Shown here piece after piece: positions 7,665 to 14,727 of a stretch of DNA of 33,185 bases. Positions within the stretch are counted from its first letter, which is position 1, and each line of letters starts with the position of its first letter. The notes under the pieces are model-generated. The model was not told the DNA's origin. It saw only the letters and a list, made by a program, of their open reading frames with translations, and did no database searches. This stretch comes from SIG440 sp045586925 (lineage in GTDB: Bacteria > Bacillota > Clostridia > Monoglobales > Monoglobaceae), in contig JAZNBG010000010.1 in assembly GCA_045586925.1 (NCBI GenBank), positions 1-33,185 of the forward strand, in the 5' to 3' direction. The translations under genes and the position numbers were made by a program.

Positions 7665-8510
7665 ATGAAACATATTGAGGTAAAATGTCCTGCAAAAATC
7701 AATCTCTCACTTGATGTCATAAGCCGCCGCAGCGACGGCTATCATAACCTTTCGATGATTATGCAGGAAGTCAAGCTTTTTGACATTCTTAGCTTTGAAA
7801 TTTCAGATGGTAACGAAATCATATTAACATCATCCGACGACTCCGTTCCGGTTGATGATACCAACCTTATTGTCAAGGCAGCTAAAGCATTTTTTGATAA
7901 AACCGGGATATCTGCATCCACAAAGATTCATCTATGTAAAAACATACCAATGGGCGCAGGACTTGGCGGTGGCTCGACCGATGCCGCAGGAACGCTGACC
8001 GCCCTTAACACGCTGTTTGACAATCCCCTTACAACAGACAATCTTGCGGTTATTGCAAAGACTTTGGGGGCTGATGTCCCATTCTTCCTTTATGGTGGTT
8101 GTATGCTTGCCGAAGGTATTGGCGAAATACTCACCCCTCTTCCTCCGCTGACCGATGCATATATTGTTCTTGCGAAACCACCTGTTCACGTATCAACCGC
8201 ATATGTGTATAAAAACCTTATACTTGACGAAAACACAAAACATCCTAACACCAAAGGGGCAATTACCGCCCTTAAAACCGGAAATCTTGACCTTTTGGCT
8301 ACCTCCTGTGGAAATGTTCTTGAAACCGTTACTGCAAACGAATATCCCCAGATAGAAGAATACAAAAAAATAATGCTGCACTGCGGTGCAGCATACTCAC
8401 TGATGAGTGGCAGCGGTTCCTCGGTTTTTGGCATATTCGCCGACGAAAGCTCTGCCAATATGGCATATAATAAATTTAAAAATATTACGCCATTTACATA
8501 CATGGTATAA
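7665..8510 (+). CDS. ispE: 4-diphosphocytidyl-2-C-methyl-D-erythritol kinase
   Basis: A 281-residue GHMP-family kinase that phosphorylates the 2-hydroxyl of CDP-methylerythritol in the MEP pathway to isopentenyl diphosphate, which is needed for undecaprenyl carriers. Catalytic Lys11 lies in AKINLSLDV. The GHMP ATP loop PMGAGLGGGSTDAA is at about 95-108. The catalytic Asp137 region is GADVPFFLYGG. The C-terminal LMSGSGSSVFGIF motif is intact. Length is typical of the family. The start is the ATG ten bases after an AGGGGG ribosome site. It sits downstream of ftsH behind a possible weak terminator and ends at a strong one shared with the converging operon. None of its usual neighbours (purR, spoVG, veg, ksgA) is present. 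Confidence 0.97.
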   Translation: MKHIEVKCPAKINLSLDVISRRSDGYHNLSMIMQEVKLFDILSFEISDGNEIILTSSDDSVPVDDTNLIVKAAKAFFDKTGISASTKIHLCKNIPMGAGLGGGSTDAAGTLTALNTLFDNPLTTDNLAVIAKTLGADVPFFLYGGCMLAEGIGEILTPLPPLTDAYIVLAKPPVHVSTAYVYKNLILDENTKHPNTKGAITALKTGNLDLLATSCGNVLETVTANEYPQIEEYKKIMLHCGAAYSLMSGSGSSVFGIFADESSANMAYNKFKNITPFTYMV

Positions 8511-8545
8511 ACAAATGAGACTGTTTTTGCAGTCTCATTTGTTTT
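8511..8545. terminator. Perfect bidirectional terminator after ispE
   Basis: A perfect 13-bp stem (8511-8523 with 8530-8542) immediately follows the ispE stop, with a TTTT tail. The converging minus-strand gene ends at 8544, so its stop codon abuts the hairpin. The structure probably ends both transcripts. Confidence 0.92.
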
Positions 8546-9020
8546 ACTTTATACTATATCCACCTTTAATCATTACAATTATATCGGTTTGAGCCTTTAA
8601 ACCTCTGCCGTCTGCAACCGGAACAATCAACAAATGGTTAGCTGGCATTGCTGTGCCGTTTGCCAAATCGGTGCCAGCAGTAGTATCTGCAAGACCGCCC
8701 TTTTCCGTAGCAATTATTTCCGCCTTGCCCATTCTCAAAATCAGTTCAGCTCCGGCAGAACATATAATTTCGTCCCCTTCCTTTGCCTCAACCACTTTAA
8801 ATGTATCAGCATCAGCGCCTTCTGATGTGCCACCCGAGGACAAGCCTGCCAGTTTGCTTTCAACATATTGTTCAATCTTGGGCATAAGAACATTCTCAAT
8901 ATAAGATTTTGAAATCAATGGGTCATCATCTGTTCCCGGTTCAGCAAGAACAACTGTAAACATCGTACAAAGGCAAATCAATCCCGAAACAATCATAAAT
9001 TTTAGTCTTCTTTTTTTCAT
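8544..9020 (-). CDS. Small exported protein of unknown function
   Basis: A 158-residue protein whose family I do not recognise. Residues 1-26 form a clear signal peptide (KKRR, hydrophobic core, VLA then EP). Then come an acidic segment, a probable amphipathic helix at about 35-58 (YIENVLMPKIEQYVES) and a Ser/Gly/Thr/Glu/Ala linker. The C-terminal domain of about 90 residues is beta-rich and Gly-rich, with alternating hydrophobics (FKVVEAKEGDEIICSAGAEL; NHLLIVPVADGRGL). It has no membrane anchor, LPXTG or lipobox. The start at 9020 is preferred over an in-frame ATG at 9059 because GGGAGG lies just upstream and the signal peptide then begins at once. It is the last gene of the glycosyltransferase-alr-mazF operon, 28 bases after mazF, and ends at the shared terminator. 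Confidence 0.82.
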   Translation of the reverse strand: MKKRRLKFMIVSGLICLCTMFTVVLAEPGTDDDPLISKSYIENVLMPKIEQYVESKLAGLSSGGTSEGADADTFKVVEAKEGDEIICSAGAELILRMGKAEIIATEKGGLADTTAGTDLANGTAMPANHLLIVPVADGRGLKAQTDIIVMIKGGYSIK

Positions 9021-9048
9021 AACGTATTCCTCCCTGTATCTACAGTAT

Positions 9049-9390
9049 TTAAAGACCAAAGCTTATTTCCAAAGCCTCATTAACCCGAGTCATAAGCTCA
9101 TCATCAAGGTGTCCTATTTTTTCTTTTAATCTTCTTTTGTCAATGGTTCGTATCTGCTCTGCCAACACCACAGAATCCTTTGACAGCCCATATTCATTGG
9201 CATCAAGCTCGATATGGGTGGGCATCTTTGCCTTGTTTATCTGGGATGTAATGGCAGTTGCAATAACCGTGGGACTGTATTTATTGCCGACATCATTCTG
9301 GATAATAAGTACAGGTCTCACTCCTCCCTGCTCTGAACCAACAACAGGGCTTAAATCTGCATAATAGATATCTCCTCTTTTAATTACCAC
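9049..9390 (-). CDS. mazF: MazF/PemK-family endoribonuclease toxin (EndoA/NdoA type)
   Basis: A 113-residue protein with the full PemK/MazF fold signature: RGDIYYADLSPVVGSEQGG at the N-terminus, the RPVLIIQND strand, TVIATAITSQ, and SVVLAEQIRTIDKRRL. MazF toxins cleave single-stranded mRNA at short specific sequences. The conserved Arg and Thr positions that form the active site (the RP of GGVRP and the TSQ) are present. The start is a GTG, with GCGGAG about eleven bases upstream. It lies downstream of alr as in Bacillus subtilis, where the antitoxin gene ndoAI sits between the two. Here only 111 non-coding bases separate alr from mazF, so no room exists for a MazE/NdoAI-sized antitoxin. It may be controlled by an antitoxin encoded elsewhere. 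Confidence 0.95.
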   Translation of the reverse strand: MVIKRGDIYYADLSPVVGSEQGGVRPVLIIQNDVGNKYSPTVIATAITSQINKAKMPTHIELDANEYGLSKDSVVLAEQIRTIDKRRLKEKIGHLDDELMTRVNEALEISFGL

Positions 9391-9501
9391 AATAATTCAC
9401 ACTCCGCAAGTATTCAAGAATTGGTGCGGAAACAAAGTATTCTCTGCCATCACGCACATTCAATCCTTGGTACATTATACGCAAAGTATGAAATTTTGGC
9501 T
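9391..9501 (-). other. alr-mazF gap with possible -10 box and dyad; no antitoxin gene
   Basis: Read on the minus strand, this 111-base gap has a TATAAT at 9474-9479 with no convincing -35. An inverted repeat, TCCGCA/TGCGGA, with a 16-base loop lies just before the mazF ribosome site. No open frame long enough for an antitoxin exists. It could provide separate expression or autoregulation for mazF; evidence is weak. Confidence 0.35.
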
Positions 9502-10668
9502 CTATGTATCCAGAAGATAATTAGTTACTTCCGTCACTTCGCCGTCCCTGATATAAATGCGCGGAACACGGCGTCCCACAGCACAAACCAGTTCATACCC
9601 GATTGTGCCGATAAGTTTTGCTGTATTCTCAGCAGAAAACTTATCCGAGCCGCCAAACAAGATAACCTCGTCACCGACATTTATATTATTAACCGCAGTT
9701 ACGTCAATCATACATTGATCCATACAAATTCTTCCTATCTGTTTTGCCGTCTGACCGCAAACAGACACAACCGTCTTGTTTGAAAGACCACGCATATATC
9801 CATCAGCATAGCCGACAGAAACTGTTGCAATTTTTGATTTTTCGTTTAAAGTATAGGTTCTTCCATAACTAAGCTGGGCGCCCGCATCAAGCACCTTTAT
9901 ATGACTTACTCTTGATTTAAATGTCATTGAAGGCAATAAATCTATCATGGATTTATCAAAATCACAGGATGGATAAATGCCATAAAGAATTATTCCTGCA
10001 CGCACCATATCAAGATGCATTTCGGGAAATCTTATCAACGCTGCACTGTTACAAATATGCTTTATAGGAATTTTTAAGCCTCTTTCCTCAAGACTTTGTG
10101 CAACCGTCATAAAACGTTCAAACTGCATCCGTGTGTAACTGTCTTCATCTTCATCAGCAGCAGCAAAATGCGAAAACATCCCCTCAATATAAATGCCGGG
10201 AAGTTTTGCAATCTTTAAAATTTCATCTACTGTATTACAGTCCTCAGCAAGAAAGCCTATTCGCGACATCCCGGTATCAAGCTTTATATGCAGCTTTGCC
10301 GTCTTTCCGGCAGCACAAGCCGCCGCAGAGAACTTTTCTGCAAAGGAATAATCCGACACGGCAGGCATTATGTTAAAGTCAATCAGTTTTTTTATATCTG
10401 AATCGGTTGAATTGCCAAGCACCAGAACAGGAACACCAAAGCCTGCCTTTCTTAGTTCTACCGCTTCATCAGCAAAGGCAACAGCCAGTTGGTCGGCACC
10501 ATTTTCCAACAACACCCTGGCAGTCTGACAAACACCATGACCATAGGCATTGGCCTTTACCACACCCATCATCTGTGTGCCTTTTGACAGTTTCTTTTTT
10601 ATTTCTGATGTATTGTGTCCTATGGCATCCAAACTAATCTCTGCCCAGACTCTTAAATCGGTTGTCAT
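9502..10668 (-). CDS. alr: Alanine racemase
   Basis: A 388-residue PLP-dependent racemase that interconverts L- and D-alanine for peptidoglycan. The PLP Lys38 lies in VVKANAYGHG. The second catalytic base, Tyr268, lies in QLSYGRTYTL. The IDVT motif of the C-terminal beta domain (RICMDQCMIDVTAV) is intact. Length is normal. The start ATG follows an AGAGATGG ribosome site and lies 22 bases after the AcpS-NnrD fusion gene, so co-transcription is likely. The order acpS-nnr-alr-mazF is a familiar Bacillota arrangement, here modified by fusion of the first two and loss of the antitoxin. The catalytic residues indicate a functional enzyme. Confidence 0.98.
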   Translation of the reverse strand: MTTDLRVWAEISLDAIGHNTSEIKKKLSKGTQMMGVVKANAYGHGVCQTARVLLENGADQLAVAFADEAVELRKAGFGVPVLVLGNSTDSDIKKLIDFNIMPAVSDYSFAEKFSAAACAAGKTAKLHIKLDTGMSRIGFLAEDCNTVDEILKIAKLPGIYIEGMFSHFAAADEDEDSYTRMQFERFMTVAQSLEERGLKIPIKHICNSAALIRFPEMHLDMVRAGIILYGIYPSCDFDKSMIDLLPSMTFKSRVSHIKVLDAGAQLSYGRTYTLNEKSKIATVSVGYADGYMRGLSNKTVVSVCGQTAKQIGRICMDQCMIDVTAVNNINVGDEVILFGGSDKFSAENTAKLIGTIGYELVCAVGRRVPRIYIRDGEVTEVTNYLLDT

Positions 10669-10690
10669 TTTACCATCTCTTTTTTATAAT

Positions 10691-11899
10691 CTATTTAATT
10701 TCGTCGGCAATAGCAAAAGCTGTATAATCCGCCACATCTCCAGCCATCAATCCATAAATTCCAAATTTCTCTGCCGCCATATCCCCGGCTTTTCCGTGAA
10801 TATATGCTCCCAACACCGCCGCATCAAAAACACTTAGCCCCTGACCAAGGAACGCCGCCACAACACCCGAAAGCACATCCCCTGTGCCGCCCGTTGCCAT
10901 CCCTGGATTCCCCGTTGAGTTAATTCTTACTCGGCTGCCGTCTGCAATCACAGTTTTTCTACCTTTAAGCAATACAGTGATACCATATTTTTCAGCGAAA
11001 GCCATCGCAACTGCCGCGCGGTTTTGCTGAATTTCCTCTATAGAAAGCCCCGACAGCCGTGACATTTCACCGGGATGAGGTGTAATAACCACATCGCACG
11101 ACCTATCTTTGAGGATATCACAGTTTTTGCTGAGAGTATTAAGCCCGTCTGCATCTATAACCAGCTTGCCTTTATAATCCAACAGCAAGCCCTTCAGTAC
11201 GCTGTGCATATCATTATTCTGACCCAAACCGGGACCAAAAACCACCGCATCAGATTTATTTGCATATTCCAGTATTGTTTTCATTGCGCCTTCTGTAATT
11301 TTACCATCATAATCCTCAAGTGCAACAGTCATTGCCTCGGGCAACATACAGGCAACAATATGCCGTTCACTTTCGGGCGTTCCGATAGTTACAAGCCCTG
11401 CGCCGCTCCTCAGAGCGCCTTTTGCCGCAAGATATGCCGCGCCTGTCATACCACGGCTGCCTGCCACAATAAACAACCTTCCGCAGTTACCTTTATGTGC
11501 ATCAAGGCTACGTTTTGGAATAAGCTCCTTCATTTCGGCATTTCGCATCAACCTGTAATCGTCCTCACCACAAACCACTGCCACTGCATTTGTTCTGTTG
11601 TGAGAAATGCTGAGGGATACTCCTTGTCGTTTACCTCGAAAAACAATAAAGGGTGCCCCTAAACCTTCGTGTTCCACAGAAATATCCGAAAGTTCAAGTC
11701 CCCTTATTCCGCTTCCTTTATACTTGACAAAAGCTTCCTTTGCAGCATAAAAGCCGGCTAAGGTTTCCACTCTTTCGCCCATTTCCCCAAAATATTCAAT
11801 TTCCGACTGTGTGAAAACCTTTTCGGTAAAGCCCGGTGTCTTCTCCACCGCTCTTTTTATTCTTTCGATTTCAATTATATCAACGCCGCAATTTATCAT
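10691..11899 (-). CDS. Fusion of holo-ACP synthase (AcpS) and ADP-dependent NAD(P)HX dehydratase (NnrD)
   Basis: A 402-residue two-domain protein. Residues 1-115 are AcpS, which transfers 4'-phosphopantetheine from CoA to acyl carrier protein: GVDIIEIER with metal-binding Asp7, AAKEAFVKY at 52-60 and LSISHN at 97-101. Residues about 120-402 are the YjeF C-terminal, ribokinase-like NnrD domain that repairs hydrated NAD(P)H using ADP: a Gly-rich VAGSRGMTGAA at 145-155, FGPGLGQ at 221-227, TPHPGEM at 273-279, and the catalytic GGTGDVLSG at 337-345 with Asp341. The YjeF N-terminal epimerase domain (NnrE), usually fused or adjacent, is missing. The ATG overlaps the previous stop by four bases (ATGA) with no strong ribosome site of its own, suggesting translational coupling. 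No stop or frameshift interrupts the junction. Both active sites look complete, so a bifunctional protein is likely. Confidence 0.93.
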   Translation of the reverse strand: MINCGVDIIEIERIKRAVEKTPGFTEKVFTQSEIEYFGEMGERVETLAGFYAAKEAFVKYKGSGIRGLELSDISVEHEGLGAPFIVFRGKRQGVSLSISHNRTNAVAVVCGEDDYRLMRNAEMKELIPKRSLDAHKGNCGRLFIVAGSRGMTGAAYLAAKGALRSGAGLVTIGTPESERHIVACMLPEAMTVALEDYDGKITEGAMKTILEYANKSDAVVFGPGLGQNNDMHSVLKGLLLDYKGKLVIDADGLNTLSKNCDILKDRSCDVVITPHPGEMSRLSGLSIEEIQQNRAAVAMAFAEKYGITVLLKGRKTVIADGSRVRINSTGNPGMATGGTGDVLSGVVAAFLGQGLSVFDAAVLGAYIHGKAGDMAAEKFGIYGLMAGDVADYTAFAIADEIK

Positions 11900-12414
11900 C
11901 TTTTTGGATTAAATTTTTCAATATTAGTTATTATTTTATCCGAAGGACTAAAAATCAGCATACTCTTTACGCTGTCACTAAAATACACCACAAAATAATT
12001 GCTGTCTGAATTCTTTTCGGCCACCGCATAAATCTTCTTTACCGAAACATCCGAAAGATATCTGTTAAAAGTCCCTTGCTCGCTGTTGCAAAATCCATAA
12101 GCTTCAAGACCTGTAACCTTAATGGTTGTTAGTCTTTTTCTGTTTCTGCGGTTTACAATCTTGTCAACATCAATCTCGGTGTTGACCATAGAATATTCAT
12201 ATTCCACATTCTGCGAAACCACGATACGATACGCAAGATAAAATACAGCTACCACCAAAAGCGGTACGATGCCCGTCAGCACAGGAAGCAACAACGGAAG
12301 AAAAGTACCTATAACAAAAGCAACCAGCACACTAAGCAACACAATGCCAAAAGATGCTGCAATGTGTTTAAAATTTCTCTTTCTTTCAACTATTTCTTCA
12401 ATAAAAATATCCAT
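11896..12414 (-). CDS. Small two-helix membrane protein (possibly DUF6106)
   Basis: A 172-residue protein with two adjacent hydrophobic segments at about 20-42 and 44-66, followed by a soluble C-terminal domain of about 105 residues. This domain contains a basic RRNRKRLTT stretch and alternating beta-like segments (YFVVYFSDSVKSMLIF). It has no signal peptide, so the domain is probably cytoplasmic. From memory it resembles a small Clostridia family found next to acpS that I associate with DUF6106; its function is unknown. The start has an excellent AAGGAGG site. It lies 17 bases after the glycosyltransferase and overlaps the AcpS-NnrD gene by four bases, so it is part of one operon. It may tie to envelope synthesis through its neighbours, but that is context only. 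Confidence 0.85.
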   Translation of the reverse strand: MDIFIEEIVERKRNFKHIAASFGIVLLSVLVAFVIGTFLPLLLPVLTGIVPLLVVAVFYLAYRIVVSQNVEYEYSMVNTEIDVDKIVNRRNRKRLTTIKVTGLEAYGFCNSEQGTFNRYLSDVSVKKIYAVAEKNSDSNYFVVYFSDSVKSMLIFSPSDKIITNIEKFNPKR

Positions 12415-12431
12415 ATTAATATCCTCCTTAC

Positions 12432-13670
12432 TTATTTATCTTTACTGTGATGAGGGGTGTGGAACCATTCCTTGTCATCCTTTTTCAAAATTCCCATAAT
12501 TCCAACGGGAATCCATGTCGCAAGATAAACCGCAAAACCCCAGGCATTTTTCAGCACGTTTCGGTCAAGCCGTCTGTCATTGTACAGCCCCGCAAGAATA
12601 AGAAAAATATTTCCCAACACCAAAACTGTAAGCAACAAAAACTTCCACGCTTCGGTCCACATCTCGCAAAACAGCCCAAAGCAAGCCGACTTTTCAGGAA
12701 GTATAAACATCATTGCATATATCGCAGTAAAGAATATTGCTGTAAGCGGGTACAACGTATCTCCCCAGAAATTCATCAGCATATGGAGTGCCGAGGCCGA
12801 CTTTTCTTCAAATCCCTTTTTTATCAGGGGCTTTACATAATGCGAAGCCACATCAGCAAGCCCTTGCATCCACCGCCGTCTCTGCCTTATAGAAGTTGAA
12901 ATCTGCGTGGGCTTTTCATCATAAACAACTGCATTATGTGCCCAGCCAACTTTAATATCGCTGAGCGCAAGCTTAAGTGTAAATTCGGTATCTTCAGCAA
13001 GACAGGTTGCACCCCAGCCGAATTTTTTTATCAATTCACTCTCAACAGCAAAGCCTGTACCACCAAGTCTGCAGCCTAAATCAAGATTTCCTCTTGAAAG
13101 CTGGGATAGCCTGTTGTTAATCCAATACCACAAGGAATAGGAAAATGTCAGCCATGAATCGGTGGGATTCTTGCTGTCAAGATAACCCTGAACTGCACGA
13201 TAACCCTCGTTTATCTTATTGTTCATATGGATAAGGAAATCACCTTCAACCAGATTATCTGCGTCAAATACACAAATATATTCAAACTTTTTTTCAAGAG
13301 CAAATATCCGGTCAAATGCAAATTCCATCGCATACCCCTTGCCTCGTTTTGATGTATCAAAACGTTCAAGAACGGTTGCCCCTGCCATCCGCGCCTTTTC
13401 TGCCGTTTTATCATCACAGTTATCCGCAACAACAAAAACCTGAAAACATTCCTTTGGATAGTTAATATCATTTAAACTTTCAACAATCTCAGCAACAACA
13501 TTCTCCTCATTATGTGCAGCAACAAGCAAGGCAAAAGAATGGTTTGTATTCACTTTTCTTTCTTTATTTGAAATCTTCAGCGAAAAAAGGGCAATCACAA
13601 AATAATAACACCCAATAAAAAACAATACAAGCTGACAAATCTCAATTAAAACTTTAAGCAGCAATTTCAC
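12432..13670 (-). CDS. Membrane family 2 glycosyltransferase, processive type
   Basis: A 412-residue membrane glycosyltransferase. An N-terminal helix at about 8-31 is followed by a GT2 (GT-A fold) domain: AAHNEENVV (51-59), a VVADNCDDKTA donor-site region, the metal-binding FDADN (135-139), LAEDTEF (224-230) with the ED catalytic base, and QRRRW (263-267), the processive QxxRW motif. At least three C-terminal membrane helices follow. It likely polymerises or transfers a sugar from a nucleotide donor across or at the membrane, as in cellulose, hyaluronan or poly-GlcNAc synthases; the product is unknown. The GTG start at 13670 is chosen because AAAGG lies five bases upstream and the membrane helix then starts immediately. 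An in-frame ATG at 13754 would add 28 residues encoded by a palindromic element and has no good ribosome site. It heads the alr operon. Confidence 0.88.
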   Translation of the reverse strand: MKLLLKVLIEICQLVLFFIGCYYFVIALFSLKISNKERKVNTNHSFALLVAAHNEENVVAEIVESLNDINYPKECFQVFVVADNCDDKTAEKARMAGATVLERFDTSKRGKGYAMEFAFDRIFALEKKFEYICVFDADNLVEGDFLIHMNNKINEGYRAVQGYLDSKNPTDSWLTFSYSLWYWINNRLSQLSRGNLDLGCRLGGTGFAVESELIKKFGWGATCLAEDTEFTLKLALSDIKVGWAHNAVVYDEKPTQISTSIRQRRRWMQGLADVASHYVKPLIKKGFEEKSASALHMLMNFWGDTLYPLTAIFFTAIYAMMFILPEKSACFGLFCEMWTEAWKFLLLTVLVLGNIFLILAGLYNDRRLDRNVLKNAWGFAVYLATWIPVGIMGILKKDDKEWFHTPHHSKDK

Positions 13671-13687
13671 GTCAACCTTTCGATTTG

Positions 13688-13741
13688 AACAAAGTGGCTT
13701 TGCCATTCGCCTTGCGGCGGTCGGAGCAACTACACTTTGTT
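13688..13741 (-). repeat. Palindromic element in the leader of the glycosyltransferase operon
   Basis: Nine-base perfect arms (13688-13696 with 13733-13741, AACAAAGTG/CACTTTGTT) enclose an inner hairpin, CGCC/GGCG (13708-13711 with 13716-13719), with a GCAA tetraloop on the minus strand, plus a small GGC-TTT-GCC arm. It lies between the promoter at 13832-13860 and the GTG start, so it would be transcribed. It is GC-richer than the surrounding DNA. It looks like a member of a short dispersed repeat family; copy number cannot be judged from one window. Confidence 0.6.
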
Positions 13742-13831
13742 TGCCCATATGCATTTCGGCAAATCCGAAAAATTCGCACGGGCAATTTAATTAATGTTTA
13801 TATATAAATTCCACAATTCTACTTATATCAC

Positions 13832-13860
13832 ATTATACATTATGCGACAAATAATTTCAA
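13832..13860 (-). promoter_or_regulatory. Sigma-A promoter of the glycosyltransferase-alr-mazF operon
   Basis: On the minus strand TTGAAA (13855-13860) is followed after exactly 17 bases by TATAAT (13832-13837). It implies a leader of roughly 155 bases before the GTG start, containing the palindromic element. Confidence 0.75.
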
Positions 13861-13983
13861 TAGCTTTGCAAAAAGTTTTTTCATATAAACTACACTTTCA
13901 AAGCAAACTGCCATATACTGTAAATAAAAATATAATATTCTTTAAGACATTTATATAAAATTTAAATATTTTAAAGAATTTTC

Positions 13984-14012
13984 TTTACTAAGGGCAAACT
14001 TTGGTGTATAAT
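13984..14012 (+). promoter_or_regulatory. Sigma-A promoter of the cysE-cysS operon
   Basis: TTTACT (13984-13989), a 17-base spacer and a perfect TATAAT (14007-14012). The transcript would start near 14019, leaving a leader of about 35 bases, too short for a T-box or SAM riboswitch. Confidence 0.7.
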
Positions 14013-14052
14013 ATTATATGTATGTAAACTTATCTGTTATGAGGTTCATTAT

Positions 14053-14727
14053 ATGAGTTTTATTAAAACTTTAAACGAAGAAATTACTCTTGTGTTCGAG
14101 CGTGACCCTGCTGCCCGCAGCAAATGGCAGGTACTCTTTCTTTACCCCGGCGTAAAGGCTGTACTCAGCTACCGCTTTGCACACAAGCTATACTGCAAGG
14201 GACATTATTTCCTTGCTGACTGGGTGTCAAAACGTGCCCGCCGCAAAACCGGTATCGAAATCCATCCGGCAGCACAAATAGGCAAGGGTCTGTTTATCGA
14301 TCATGGTATGGGCGTTGTTATCGGCGAAACTACCATTATCGGCGAAAACTGTACTCTGTATCAGGGCGTAACGCTGGGCGGTACAGGAAAGGACAAAGGC
14401 AAGCGTCACCCAACCATCGGTAACAATGTCACCATTGGCAGCGGTGCAAAGGTGCTTGGTCCCTTCACTGTTGGCGATAACAGCAAAATTGCCGCCAACG
14501 CAGTAGTTCTTAACGAAATTCCACCCAACAGCACTTGCGTGGGTGTTCCTGCACATATTGTCAAGCGTGACAATGTCAAGGTTGCTCCTGCTAAAATCGA
14601 CCTTGACCAGATTCACATTCCTGACCCTGTATCTATGGAACTTTGCAAACTGCGTATTGACCTTGAACGTCTTAAAACACAGATGGAAACTAACCAAAAA
14701 GGAGATAAAAACAATGAAGGTCTTTAA
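14053..14727 (+). CDS. cysE: Serine O-acetyltransferase
   Basis: A 224-residue enzyme that acetylates L-serine with acetyl-CoA, the first step of cysteine synthesis. The N-terminal helical region is short, as in the EpsC-like type. The left-handed beta-helix carries hexapeptide repeats from about residue 68. The catalytic Asp83-His84 are in FIDHGMGVVIGE, and TLGGTGKDKGKRHP (107-120) is the CoA/serine loop. A tail of about 50 residues follows the hexapeptide domain; its end (LERLKTQMETNQKGDK) looks helical. A GAGG site lies eight bases before the ATG. It heads a plus-strand run that also holds cysS and, further on, its partner cysK. The last 14 bases overlap cysS. CysE and CysK commonly form the cysteine synthase complex, which is plausible here. 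Confidence 0.97.
   Translation: MSFIKTLNEEITLVFERDPAARSKWQVLFLYPGVKAVLSYRFAHKLYCKGHYFLADWVSKRARRKTGIEIHPAAQIGKGLFIDHGMGVVIGETTIIGENCTLYQGVTLGGTGKDKGKRHPTIGNNVTIGSGAKVLGPFTVGDNSKIAANAVVLNEIPPNSTCVGVPAHIVKRDNVKVAPAKIDLDQIHIPDPVSMELCKLRIDLERLKTQMETNQKGDKNNEGL

Larger units (their letters stand above)
13671..14052. other. Divergent intergenic region between the glycosyltransferase operon and cysE
   Basis: This 382-base gap holds a minus-strand promoter, a plus-strand promoter, and the palindromic element nearest the glycosyltransferase. The centre is very AT-rich with no open frame of note. It contains no T-box features (no TGGNACC-type antiterminator block), no tRNA and no riboswitch I recognise. 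Confidence 0.7.

Noticed and set aside
11075..11662. 195-residue plus-strand open frame opposite the AcpS-NnrD gene
   Set aside because: Cys/His-rich composition typical of an antisense reading of a coding frame; no ribosome site; the minus-strand protein has all family motifs.
13671..13754. 28-residue N-terminal extension of the glycosyltransferase
   Set aside because: Encoded by a palindromic element, lacks a good ribosome site, and precedes the expected membrane helix; the GTG at 13670 is better supported, though not proven.
13755..14052. T-box or other riboswitch before cysE
   Set aside because: No conserved T-box sequence is present, and the best promoter leaves only about 35 bases of leader.
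14543..14713. 57-residue N-terminal extension of cysS
   Set aside because: It runs through cysE in another frame; the strong ribosome site and the family N-terminus both fix the start at 14714.
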